This document shows, piece after piece, positions 50,201 to 62,185 of a DNA stretch of 64,000 nucleotides. The stretch covers positions 299,032,001 to 299,096,000 of the forward strand of contig NC_092336.1 of the NCBI RefSeq assembly GCF_046630445.1, read 5' to 3'. The position numbers and the translations under genes are program-made. The stretch comes from Rutidosis leptorrhynchoides (taxonomy: Eukaryota; Streptophyta; Magnoliopsida; Asterales; Asteraceae). Under the pieces are notes generated by a model. That model was given only the letters and a program-made list of their open reading frames with translations. It made no database searches and was not told where the DNA came from. The number at the start of each line of letters is the position of its first letter. Position 1 is the stretch's first letter.

Positions 50201-51420
50201 ATCTTGGAATTACTAATATCGAAGGATGATGGAGACTATTGTCCACAAGGGTTTAGAGTAAGGAGCAAGATATTCGCTAAAGACTTCAGCAGGCATTGAA
50301 TCTTTTAGATTCTTTGAAGTCAAACTTATTCTTTGTGATTTGTCCACGGTTTCCTTCATAGTTTTGCATAATCCGCCTTTCGGTACTAAATTTTCTATCG
50401 AGCGTTCCCAACCTTCCATTCTTTATTATCAAACTTTTAACTGTTGAGGTTGTTTACAGTTTTTGTTGCTTCCTTCAACTTTTCAAAATTCAGAGCATTA
50501 ATTCGCAGACTGGGTGCTTTTCAGAATTTCAGAATGAAAGATCATAATTCTAAGAGATAAAGGTTATATGTATACATATAACTTTTGATGTAGAAACGTT
50601 GCGAAATTCGAAATACTGATTGCTGATTCCCGGTAATTGGTATGACAATTATCGTTACAGAACGCGGATGAGTATATGATAGGGTATTAATGAATAAATA
50701 TAGTGATTTATCGAAGTGACTTTCGCCAAAGAGTAGTGAAGTTGCTGGTACGTTTACTGTTAATGTGGTGGGATTTAAACAGTTCCCCGGTAACGAAAGT
50801 GAAAAGACAATGTATATATCAAGGTTATAATAAGGTTGTTTCGAACGAAAAGTCGAAGTTGACTTGTTGGAGCTGTGACAAAACTGACTATTTTGGAAAG
50901 AGATTGCAAAGTTATTTTCGGTAATAATAACGCTAAAGGAATTAGCACAGCTACGCGTTAAACATTTACACAGGTTCTGAGTGTTTTCAAGTGCATAACT
51001 ATATGCATCAATCTCTTCTTTCATAGATGAAGTGTGGTTGGTTCGTCTTCTCGACTGAAGTGTTTTCAAGAATCATGAAAGGTTTGAACGCAGATTGTAA
51101 TTGTCAAGATACAAATGAGGTTTAAGATGAAATCAAGTGGCAAACTTGAAGAAATGTTTAGTTTCATATATTATAATTAATATTTTAATTCATTTTAATT
51201 GTCCAATGTCATTAGTCCACAGTTGATAATTCACAGTTAACAGTCCAATAATACATATATAATTTAATATATAATATTCGAATTAATTAATACGTATCGT
51301 GACCCGTGTACATGTCTCAGACTCGATGACAACTCAAAGTATATATATTATTATAGAATCAACCTCAACCCTGTATAGAGAACTCGATCATTACTGCATA
51401 TAGAGTGTCTATGGTTATTC

Positions 51421-51526
<106 letters not shown>

Positions 51527-52217
51527 TCGATATGATATGTCAAAACCTTGTATACGTGTCCCGATATTTAAAGTGCGTAAAATAAATACAGAATTTAAAT
51601 GACGGTAAATAAAATTGCGATAATTAAATTGCGATAAATAAACTGCGATAAATAAAATTGTAATCAGTTAGCTAGGAACAGTTAGCTTGGAACAGTTAGC
51701 GTGGATTCTTAACAAAATTTTTCATAGTTAATTTGTTTGTTTCTAACAAATTTTATTTTGTCAAATGTTTTTCTTCATTATGCCACTTGTTGGATTCTGG
51801 TAAATCAAAATCCAAATATGAATTTGGATAAAAATGGCTATTCTGCGGTGAACGGATACGTATATCTGTGAATGTAAGTAGGATAGTAATGACTATTGAA
51901 TCAGATTCGAAGAATGTACAGTGTAACTTATTAATGTGAAATCTAAATATTTCTAGGGTATTACCTACCCGTTAAAATATTTTCACCATTAACAGTTTGT
52001 ACGAAAGAATTTTTTTTTTAATTACAATCGTTATGAAAATATATATATACATATATATTTTCTTCAGATGTAATCATGGATTTAATGAGTTAATATGATA
52101 TTAAACTCATTTGATTTACGGTTACAACTAGAGTACATAATCTATAAAACATTAGAAATTATATAATCGTCATGTAGAACGAAGATAAACGATGTAGAAT
52201 GATTCGTAGAACGATGA

Positions 52218-52570
52218 TTATACTCGAGGTACAAAATGAGATGTTGAGGCATAGATTGTTGATGGTACTGGTGCTGTTACTGATGGTACTATTGGTGCTG
52301 GTGGTGTTGCTGAATCTGGTAAATTTTTCACCATATTCTCCAAATTGATTATTCGAGCGCGAAGTTCGTTGATTTCTTATATTATCCCAGGATGATTGTC
52401 GATCGGAATGAGCGAATGAATAGGGTTTAGAATTGTGGATAGAATATAATCATGACGAGATACTCTGGAAATGAGCGAGAAAATGGTATTACGGACAAGT
52501 TCGCCGGTAAGTGCTTTAGGTTCATCGTCAAGAGGTAAATTCGGTTGGTGAAAAGGATCGCCTTATTCGC
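52218..52570 (-). pseudogene. Possible gag-like relic of the non-autonomous element
   Basis: On the minus strand 52,376-52,218 reads as a short coiled coil (EINELRARIINLENMVKNLP), then a Pro/Ala/Val/Thr-rich tail ending in TAA. Just upstream (about 52,570-52,430), in other frames, are stretches such as DDEPKALTGELVRNTI. This looks like a broken element-encoded structural protein, but the assignment is weak. Confidence 0.35.
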
Positions 52571-53169
52571 GTCTCCATTGATTAAGTCGACTACGAACCC
52601 ATCAGATGAATTGGGGATGGCTAATTGGTTGCTCCATTCTGGTTACACTGCTTTCGGAGTTCTAGTGGAAATCCATATCGGAATAGCTGTCGGAATAACT
52701 ATCGGAATAGCTATCGTAATCTAAGGGACTCGAACTGGTTGAGGGATTAATCTCGTACGATCAGATGAAAGATTTTTAATAAGAATTAGATTATAGGATG
52801 TAGATTAGTACCCTGCAATACATAATTTACATATGCATATATAATACTAAAATCCCATAAGTTACGGAGGAATCTACGAAATATGTTAGGCAAAGTTTAC
52901 AGTAACAGATATGCTAAGATATGAATTAGCAGATACGCTAAAGTATGAATTTTTGTCTATACACTATTCATGCAGTCAATGCAGTAAAACGTGTCTAGAC
53001 TAAGAATGATAAGCAGATAATTTTCTAAGGATGGTAAATAGATGATTTCCGACTAGAAATGATAAGCAAAACTTTTGACATGCAGACCCGGTCGAAGTCC
53101 AGACTCATTAATACATCTAAACAACTATCAGTTAGACACACTAATGCAAGACCTGGTTAGCTAAGACCA

Positions 53170-53185
53170 CCGCTCTGATACCAAC
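53170..53185 (-). other. Primer binding site (initiator Met tRNA)
   Basis: On the minus strand the LTR end ...GCTTCA is followed by one G and then TTGGTATCAGAGCGG, complementary to the 3' end of plant initiator tRNA-Met. This fixes the element's orientation. Confidence 0.85.
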
Positions 53186-54173
53186 TGAAGCGACCCGTCC
53201 TAATCCATCCGGTCGAAGTCCATATCGATTATAAACGATTCACAAGAGTTGATTACATCGCGAGGTACTTGACCTCTATATGATACATTTTAAAAACATT
53301 GCATTCATTTTTGAAAATAAAATCTTTCATTACATCGAAAGTTGACGGCATGCATACCATTTTATAATATATCTAACTATAATTGACTTAATAATAATCT
53401 TGATGAACTCAACAACTCAAATGCAACTTCTTTTGAAATATGTCATGAATGACTCCAAGTAATATCTTTAAAATGAGCAATTACACAGCGGAAGACTTCT
53501 TTCATACCTGAGAATAAACATGCTTTAAAGTGTCAACCAAAAGGTTGGTGAGTTCATTAGTTTATCATAAACAATCATTTCATAATTTTAATAGACCACA
53601 AGATTTCATATTTCCAATTCTCATAAACATACGTCCCATGCATAGAGACAAAAAATCATTCATATGGATTGAACACCTGGTAACCGACATTCACAATATG
53701 CATATAAGAATATCCCTATCATTCCGGGATCCTCCTTCGGACATGATATAAATTTCGAAGTACTAAAGCATCCGGTACTTTGGATGGGGCTTGTTGGGCC
53801 CGATAGATATATCTTTAGGATTCGCGTCAATTAGGGTGTCTGTTCCCTAATTCTTAGATTACCAGACTAAAAAGGGGCATATTCGATTTTGATCATTCAA
53901 CCATATAATGTAGTTTCAATTACTTGTGTCTATTTCGTAAAACAGTTATAAAAATTTCGCATGTATTCTCAGCCCAAAAATATAAAGGGTAAAAAGGCAA
54001 ATGAAACTCACCATACTGTATTTTGTAGTAAAAATACATATAACAATATTGAACAACTGAACAATGCAGGGTTGGCCTTGGATTCACGAACTTATATCAT
54101 TTGTATATTTATCAATACATATAACCGTACTCGAACAATTTCACATACTATATCTTTATATATTATTTATTTA

Positions 54174-54204
<31 letters not shown>

Positions 54205-54290
54205 TGAAAATGGTTATTACTGATATAGTTATATATATTTATGTTGTATATATATTTAAATGATTAATATCTATATATTTAATTATATTA

Positions 54291-54291
<1 letters not shown>

Positions 54292-54321
<30 letters not shown>

Positions 54322-54322
54322 T

Positions 54323-54400
<78 letters not shown>
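54292..54400. repeat. (AT)n microsatellite in LTR
   Basis: AT run with GTAT and ACACAT interruptions, homologous to that at 46,270. Confidence 0.95.
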
Positions 54401-54406
<6 letters not shown>

Positions 54407-55082
54407 ATATTTATATGTGGTTAGTATTGTGTAATTAATGTTAATATGTTTTATATATATAGGTATATAAACTATTAATACCATATATATGTTATGTCAA
54501 AATATTTATCTGTAATAATAATGATAGTTTTGAAAATAATGATTTACTAATAATAATAACTTTCTTGATAATGATAATACTAATAACGATATTGTTAAAA
54601 AAAAATATTTATATTAATAATAGTAGTAATATTAATAATTACGAAAATGATATTAATACTAATATTAGTGAAATAAATTATAATTTGTATCACTTTTATA
54701 ATAACAATAATAATAATAATCCTAATCATAATTATAATAATAGCACTTAAAAAGATAAGTTAGTAATCATAATAATAATAATATCATTCATAGTTGTGTC
54801 TATAATCATAATACTAATAATAAATGATAACGTCATTAATGATTTTATTACCAATACTTTTGTTGATAATAATAATAATAATACCAACAATTTTATAAAA
54901 TGATACTAATAGTAATATTTATAATGATAAATTGTATTATGTTCATAATAATGATAATAATAATAATAATGATCATAATTATAATTATAATAACAATAGT
55001 ACATATGTAATAATATTAGTAATAATAATATTCTAACAATATTAATTAATACTAGTAAGAACAATAACAATAACAACAACAA

Positions 55083-55083
55083 C

Positions 55084-55167
<84 letters not shown>
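55083..55167. repeat. (AAT)n microsatellite in LTR
   Basis: AAT triplets after a short AAC tract (55,070-55,084); shorter than the partner at 47,046. Confidence 0.95.
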
Positions 55168-55181
<14 letters not shown>

Positions 55182-57078
55182 AAATGAAAAGAAATGGTAT
55201 ACCCTAAAAAGAAATGCACCCAACAGGACTCGAACCCAAGACCTTTTGAACACCCGCATACCCCCGAAACCATTCCTCTATCGTCTATTTATCTGATTTA
55301 TATCAGGTTCCATTTAATTAAAAACCGAACTTTTTATGTTTCCTAATATTCATCTTCTTCACCAATTATCTTGACCCGAGACCACATCAATCAAAATCGT
55401 GAATCAATTGTTGAGTGTAAGTGTTTTACTAGAAACGGATTAGACCTGGTTTTTGTGGGGATTGAGTTTAACAGAAAAAGAAAAAAATAATAATAATAAC
55501 ACAGATACGTCGCTAAGCATATTTGAAACTCAAACATTCTTTCAATGATTTAGACGTTTTTAGACAAAGACTTCTTCATGAAATAGGTTTCAAACCATGC
55601 CTAGAAACTCTTTGAATCTTTTATTTAACTGGAAACACTAAAACGATTATGAATTTTACGAAGAACACAGGCTTTGACTTTTTGAAACTAAAGTTTGACT
55701 TCAAAATCCGAATTCGTTAGTAAAAATTAGAAGTTGAATCTTTCCAGATTGTTTGAATGAAAGATTTCCAATAAAATTGCATTACTAGATTTTTAAATTT
55801 CATTCTTATTCACGATTTGGTTAAGAAGTTGAATATATAGAGGTATCGAGTTTTTTTAAAAAAAATTATGTTTAATTGGCCAAATGGTAGCAGATGAAGG
55901 TTGTGCATAATGTTAGTGGGTGTGGAAGATTGAATAATTTACCTAACACTGGAATTGATCAAGTTATACAGCAATTGTGGATGTCGACCCTAATACTCAG
56001 ATAAAACAATAACAGGAAGAAATAAAATAAATAAAAATTAAAAGTTGATAGCAATTGCTAACAGATTTTTGGACTTCTCTGTCATAAGATTCGATTTAGA
56101 GACCAGAACAAAATTACGTACAGTCTGATTGAACAAGGAAACTGCTTTCATCTTTTATACGTTTTTATTTATAAATGTAAATATATATATATATATATAT
56201 ATTAATAATACTAATACTAATACTAATAATTATAATATAATTTATAATAATAAATAATACTGATATTATATATATATATATATATAAAAAATACTGTTAG
56301 CTTTAATAATAATAATCATCATACTAATAATTTAAGAATAATGATAACATTAATTGTTAATAATAATGTTAATAATAATGTTATTAATGATAATATTAAT
56401 GAATTATATTACTTTTATAATAATAATAATTTATAATAATAATAAAGATAATTTCAATGAATTTAATAATAATTAGTAATAATGATAATAAAATTTTTAT
56501 TAGTAATACTAATAATAATACCAATTATAATAATATAGATGATAATAATAATATTAACAATAATACAACAATTGGACATAACAAATTTCATATCAATTTG
56601 CTATATATAATAATATTAATAATACTGGTATTACTATTAATACTGAAAGTAATAATATATAGAATCTTATTTTTATATGTAAGTAAGTTTAGTATAATGA
56701 TATAGTATCTTATTATCTATGTAATTTTTATAATTATATTATAGATCATATGATAACAATTATATTTGTTTTAATGGTAGCTTAATCATTTTTATATATA
56801 TTATTTTACATACTTAATTTCAATTGAGTAAAGTGTATTTTACTAATTCAAATTATTATATATATACTTTCATTTATATGTATGTATGTATATATATATC
56901 TACATAATCATTTACACACAAACTGTTCGTGAATCGTCAGGCATGGTCAAATGGTAATTGATTACATGAATATAGATCTCAAAACTTTCGAGACTCAACA
57001 TTACAGATTTTGCTTATCGTGTCGGAAACATATAAAGATTAAAGTTTAAATTTGATCGGAAATTTCCGGGTCATCACA

Positions 57079-57503
57079 CTTGAAAATACGTAAAATGCTT
57101 TGAAAGAATCATAAAAGGCAAACTCGCAATTGTCTGCCGCAATTCCAAAGCCAATTGAAGGGGCTGAGCACACAAAAGATAAATTCAAAAGACTTGTTAA
57201 CATTTGCCTGAACTTAGTCATAAATTTATGGATTCAGCGCCCGTTACTAAAAAATTCCACAACTTCTTACAAGCCTCAAATATTGTCACTCGATACGAGT
57301 TTCTAGAGCTTCTACTAAAGGTTACCAATCTTACTGCACCATTGCCTGAAGTCATGTTAAAAGAAATATGCCCACTTGAAGATGCTCGTGATGCATATAA
57401 GCAATGTTTAGCAGAGATAGAAAAGATCGACATCCCTGCGCTATTGGAAATTAGCTGCAAAGAGGATGTTACCGCAGAAGAGATCATAAAACTCACTTTG
57501 TAG
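57079..57503 (+). pseudogene. Retand antisense gene, 3' part (copy 2)
   Basis: This continues the gene cut at 45,175; the frame rejoins after removing one CTTGA copy. Two in-frame TAA stops occur near 57,095 and 57,116, then an open stretch from about 57,204 to TAG at 57,501-57,503. The C-terminus (CPLEDARDAY, DVTAEEIIKLTL) is homologous to the remnant at 17,613-18,035. Confidence 0.7.
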
Positions 57504-57546
57504 TTTTTTTTTTCGTAGCTTTTTGCTGTTGATTGAGCGAGTATAC

Positions 57547-59569
57547 TGTAAGACCCTAATATTTATTGTACAGAGGTGTAAATAGAGTACATGAAATGTG
57601 GTTGAAATTGTGTAATCAAACATAGGTCAGAGACTAAGCTGAGCATCGTGCGCTCAGCGCACACCTAAGGGTGCGCGTGGCGCACTGTTTACTGTAGCCG
57701 GATTCTTTTTCTTTTAATGTGATATTTTTGGAAGGGCTTTTTGGTAAATTCACTTGGAGACGAGTTAAAGGCCACCAGATCAGTTTGTGGAGTGTCATAA
57801 CTCCATTATCACCAACCTTATCCTATCCACTTCAATTTTAGAGAGAGAGTGAGATTCTTTTGTGAGAAAGCTCAAGCAAAGGAAGAAGGAGCTAGTTTTC
57901 GGTCTTAGCTCGAGTTATAAAGTTGTTCATCTCCTCTCTAGCTACGTTTTGGTTGTAGTGGTATGTTCTAACTTGGATTTCCTTACTTTGATTTATGTAT
58001 GGGATTAGGGTTTGGGTAAATGAAGAACATAAAACCCATATTTGGTGATTTTGGGTGTTCTTGGGTAAGATCGAGTCATGAGGACTCAAGAATTTCTAAC
58101 CTAGGGTTTTGAAATGATAAATGAGTTTATGAGTCATAATTGGTTAGTTAATTACTAGCACACCTAGTTATTAAAATGAATGGGTGTTATGTGGGTTAGT
58201 GGATGACCTGAAATGGGTGTGTTGGCTTTAAAATGGTCAAATGAGTAACGATTGACCTAGTGGGGAAAGAAGGGTATGAAATACCCTAAATGTGCATTAG
58301 TTAGTGTGGTTGGACCTTAATCACTAGCTTTTAATGATTTATGATGGTCTTGACCTTAAATTGTCGGTTTTGATGTAAATGGGGCATTTAATTCATTTAA
58401 GTCATTAAATGCACATGAGTAAATTGTTGGTGATTAGTCCAACTAGTGTATGTGTTGATTGAGTACTTATTGTATTAGGTACTCGGCTTTGAAGCATTCG
58501 GAAATATAAAATCATCACCATATCGTTAAGGTGAGTGGAGTAATTATATGTGTAGGTATATAATGTATTTATTTGTTGTAGTGTGAGATGTGAAGTGTCG
58601 AAGTGTTAAGACATCACGTTTCATATGACGAGTGAAGCGTCGAGGTGTTAAGACGCCACTCGGGGTGAAGCATCGAGGTATTAAGATGCCACCTAGGAGT
58701 GAAGTGCCGAGGTGTTAAGGCACCACTTCGTAAGATAAAGGGTGAAGCATCAAGGTGTTAAGATGCCACCCGAGGGTTTAATGATACGAGGTGCTAAGTA
58801 CACTAACGAATGTTATGAACACCGATGGCCTTTCGCGAGTGCCATTCCCTTGTACGATTGGTTAACCATGGTTATTGCGTTGTAGCGTAAGCATATTATA
58901 TTGTTCGAGTATATATATGCCATTGTTGTGCTAGCTTGTGGTATCGGAGGTTAATAGCTTTGTATTTGAGATGATAAGCTAAATGTGTTGCTAGCATGTA
59001 TGCGGTATGTGTGTAAGTGGTTGCAAGTAGGTATATTATATATGTATGTGTATAATTATTGCATTCACTAAGCTTTTACTTACCCTATCGTTGTTTACCT
59101 TTTTATAGGCTCGGGCGTTGACAAGGGTAAGGGCGTTCGATTGGATTAGAGATCCCGCTTTGTTTTGATAGGGGACGCTTTTGGATGTGTTAGCTTTTGA
59201 AGTTTGACCGAGAGTTGGGTAGTTTAACCCCCAAACATCATGCTCTAGTGTCGTTTGGAATTTAAACTAATTCGGTTGAAACTTATTTATTTTGTACGAA
59301 ACTCGTATTTCGGCTGTATGTGGGCCCGGGTTCGTAAAACTTGCTTTATCATTGAAATGTGTTAGTTTTACATATTTGAACATGTTGTGAAAAGCGTTTT
59401 GTCTAAATACGTCGGGAAGTGGGAGATCTTTATTTGAAAAATGACCAAACCGGACAGAAGCTGAAATGCAATGTGCGCACCGCGCACTCATGGGGCTGCG
59501 CGCCGGGCACCCCAACTGTAGTAAAAAAAATTTCGCATGTTCATTTGGATTTTTTGTTGGGTTGTTACA
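57547..59569 (+). repeat. 5' LTR of a Tekay/Del-like gypsy element
   Basis: 2,023 bp, starting TGTAAGACCC and ending GTTGTTACA (inverted termini TGTAA/TTACA), followed by a tRNA-Met primer site. The upstream base run TATAC (57,542-57,546) would be one target copy; the other is outside the window. CG-rich palindromic motifs lie near 57,647-57,688 and 59,473-59,515. A tandem hairpin array lies at 58,588-58,771. The chromovirus label rests on the domain order and tRNA-Met primer and is tentative because integrase and chromodomain are not in view. Confidence 0.85.
58588..58803 (+). repeat. Tandem array of five hairpins (plus a sixth, decayed) with covarying stems
   Basis: Units: 58,588-58,619; 58,629-58,662; 58,663-58,694; 58,698-58,727; 58,740-58,771; a degenerate one at 58,781-58,803. 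Each has an outer stem of 4-6 bp, a conserved AA bulge on the 5' side, an inner 5-bp stem and a 10-nt loop close to GAGGTGTTAA. Inner stems are GTGTC/GACAT, GCGTC/GACGC, GCATC/GATGC, GTGCC/GGCAC and GCATC/GATGC: both arms change together. Outer stems also compensate (AGTG/CACT against GGTG/CACC). Confidence 0.85.
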
Positions 59570-59571
59570 AG

Positions 59572-59587
59572 TGGTATCAGAGCATGG
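59572..59587 (+). other. Primer binding site (initiator Met tRNA)
   Basis: TGGTATCAGAGCATGG starts two bases after the LTR end, the standard initiator-Met tRNA complement. Confidence 0.9.
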
Positions 59588-59890
59588 TCTAAGGGATTTA
59601 GGCGACTTGAGATAGGTGCCTAGACTTAGACTTTATTGTGTATGCACGTTATGCGGGACTTGTAGGAGACGGGTCGGACCGGGGATTGGTTAGTGCCTAG
59701 GTTTAGGTGAACTAACCATGCGCTAATCGTTTTATGTGGTGATTTTCAATCATTAAGCGAGATAGACGTTGTACTAGCAAGTTAATACGACGTGCTCGCG
59801 TAACAATGATTAGCTACCATTGTTACGGGTTCAAATCGTGTCAAACAAGCGATGTACGACGATTGTTGAACAAGATGGGGCGGTGTGATA

Positions 59891-59948
<58 letters not shown>

Positions 59949-59998
59949 ATGTGTTATGTCCTTTCGTTTCATTATTTAACCGATTTCCGTTTTATAGT
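59588..59998 (+). other. Leader of the gypsy element with a (TA)n microsatellite
   Basis: No gene. The (TA)n run is at 59,890-59,945. Confidence 0.7.
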
Positions 59999-61711
59999 AT
60001 GAAGACGAGAAACGGACCCGAGAACCATGAAGGAGGTCCAAGCGAGGACCTCTAGTTTACGGCTAAAGTTAAGGCCATCATTAAAAAGTAAAGAGCGGAA
60101 TTTCTTGAGGATGTCCGAAAGGTTTTCCAAGAATCGATTGATGGGCAAGTAACCGGGTTAATCAATGAGCGAATGAATGCTGCAATTGAATAGGCATTAG
60201 AAGCTAGAAACATTCATCCTCGGGGCGAAGGGGGTGATGGTAGTGGTGGACATGAAAGGCGGGACTTCCATTACAAAAATTTCAAGGACGCTTAACCTCC
60301 TATGTTTAATGGAGTGAGCGATCCATTGAAAATCATATGTTGGATCTCCGACATTGAGGGGGCTTTCCGTACCGCGGAGTGTCCTCCCGAGAAAAAGACG
60401 AGATACGGTTCTAGCATGTTACGTGAAGAGGCAAAGTTGTGGTGGGACGATAAGATTAAGTTGTATGGGGAAGAGCAATGTATGGGCTTGTCGTGGGATG
60501 AGTTTAAAAAGGAGTTCTTTGATGAATATCGGACTCCATCCGATCTTAACAAAATTCGGGACAAGTTGCGCGATTTGCAACAAGGTTCGATGGACTTGGT
60601 TACTCTCAAGTCTACCTTCTTGTCAAAGAGTCGTTTTTGTTCGGAGTATGTAGGTGATGACCGAATGTTGATGCTAGATTTTTATCGTACACTAAGCGAC
60701 GAGTTGAAGCGTAAGATTAGTCGGGGAATGGCTAAGTCTTTTTATGAATTTTTTGAGTTAGCCCGGGGTTTCGAGCCGGAGGTGCCAAAAAGAAGTGATT
60801 TCACTTTTTCTAAGAGAAAATTTGAAGGTTCGAGTCATTCGAGCTTTTCAAGCAAAAAGATCAAGAGCAAGAAGGGTTCTCAAAGTGTCAATAGCGTGAA
60901 GAAGAGTGCTTCCGGGGGTTTTTCTTATACATGCTACAATTGTGGACAAATGGGCCATATGGCTCGTGATTGTCCGAACCCATCTTCCGGAAACAACCTC
61001 ACATGTTTCAATTGCCAAAAGCAAGGACACCGAAAGTCGGAGTGTCCCGATTTGAACACCGATCATGTTAAACGGTTAGAAAAGGTGGCGGGTACGGCTA
61101 GGGGTCGCAATTATTTGATGACTAATGATGAAGCGAAGCAATCCAATGAAGTTGTCTCAGGTACTTTCATGGTTAACTCTAATCCGGCAAGGATCCTATT
61201 TGATAGTGGTGCTAACTTATCGTTTGTTTCTCCAAGATTTGTGTCTAAGCTTGATAAACCGGTAGCTAAGTTAAGTCATCCGGTAGAAGTTGAAATAGCG
61301 GATGGTAAGACGGTGCTAGGGGTTGATGTTTGTAATGATTGTGAAATTGTGTTTGGTTCCAAAACGTTTAAAATCGATCTTATCCCGATGACCTTGGGTG
61401 AATTCGATATTGTCGTTGGTACGGATTGGCTCGATCGTCATAGAGCCGATATTGCATGCCATGAAAAATCTATTCGTGTGAAGACCCCAAGTAGGGGAGA
61501 GTTAATTATTCATGGCGAGAGACGGAGAAGACTTGTGCCATTATGCACTTATGCACGGGCACGTCATTTTCTTGTTAGTGGTGGCTTGGCTTTTCTTGCT
61601 CATGTAGTTGATACTCGTGAAGAGCCACCACCCATTCTTGAAATTCCGATGGTTAGTGAATTCGAAGACGTTTTTCCGGATAAATTACCGGGTGTTCCGG
61701 CGGAAAGATAA
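59999..61711 (+). pseudogene. Gypsy gag and protease, with early stop codons
   Basis: One frame from the ATG at 59,999 with stops at 60,053, 60,089, 60,191 and 60,293, then open to 61,711. The gag domain has LREEAKLWWDDK and WDEFKKEFFDEYRTPSDLNK. Two CCHC knuckles follow: CYNCGQMGHMARDC and CFNCQKQGHRKSEC. The retropepsin has ILFDSGANLSFVS (DSG active site) and later IVVGTDWLDRHRADIAC. The stop at 61,709 interrupts the passage to RT, which continues in the same frame. The N-terminal stops mean no full gag can be made. Confidence 0.9.
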
Positions 61712-62185
61712 GTTGAATTTCGCATTGAGTTGGTTCCGGGTGCTACTCCCATTGCTAAAACTCCTTATCATTTAGTACCAACGAAAATGCAAGAGTTGTT
61801 AAATCAAACCCAAGAGTTGCTTGAGAAGGGTTTTATTCGACCGAGTACTTCGCCGTGGGGTGCTCCAGTTTTATTCGTGAAGAAGAAGGATGGTAGTATG
61901 CGGATGTGCATCGATTATCGGGAGTTGAACAAAGTGACGATCAAGAATCGTTATCCATTGATAGGATTGACGATTTGTTTGACCAACTTCAAGGTGCAAT
62001 GTATTTCTCTAAAATCGACCAACGATCTGGCTATCACCAAATACGAGTCCGTGAGGAAGATATCGAGAAAGCGGCTTTTCGAACGCATTATGGGCATTTT
62101 GAATTCGTAGTTATGCCTTTTGGTCTTACAAATGCACCGGCGGCATTCATGGATTTTATGAACCGAGTGTGCCAACCTATGTTGT
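61712..62185 (+). pseudogene. 5' half of the gypsy reverse transcriptase, frameshifted and cut off
   Basis: It opens with [28 protein letters not shown] in the gag frame. A 1-base loss near 61,961 shifts the next part ([33 protein letters not shown]) into another frame. It ends at QPML just before the expected catalytic YxDD box, where the Athila-type LTR begins at about 62,186. Confidence 0.9.

Larger units (their letters stand above)
53186..57078 (-). repeat. 5' LTR of the non-autonomous element
   Basis: 3,893 bp, nearly identical in layout to 45,176-49,032, with AT (54,292-54,400) and AAT (55,083-55,167) microsatellites and the tRNA-like B box at 55,236-55,226 (minus). Confidence 0.93.

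Noticed and set aside
50542-51069. 175-codon minus-strand frame as a gene of the non-autonomous element
   Set aside because: Ser/Asn/Thr-rich without motifs; no support beyond length.
58588-58803. CRISPR-like array
   Set aside because: Units are 30-34 bp hairpins without unique spacers of constant size, inside a plant LTR; a CRISPR array is not expected in nuclear DNA.
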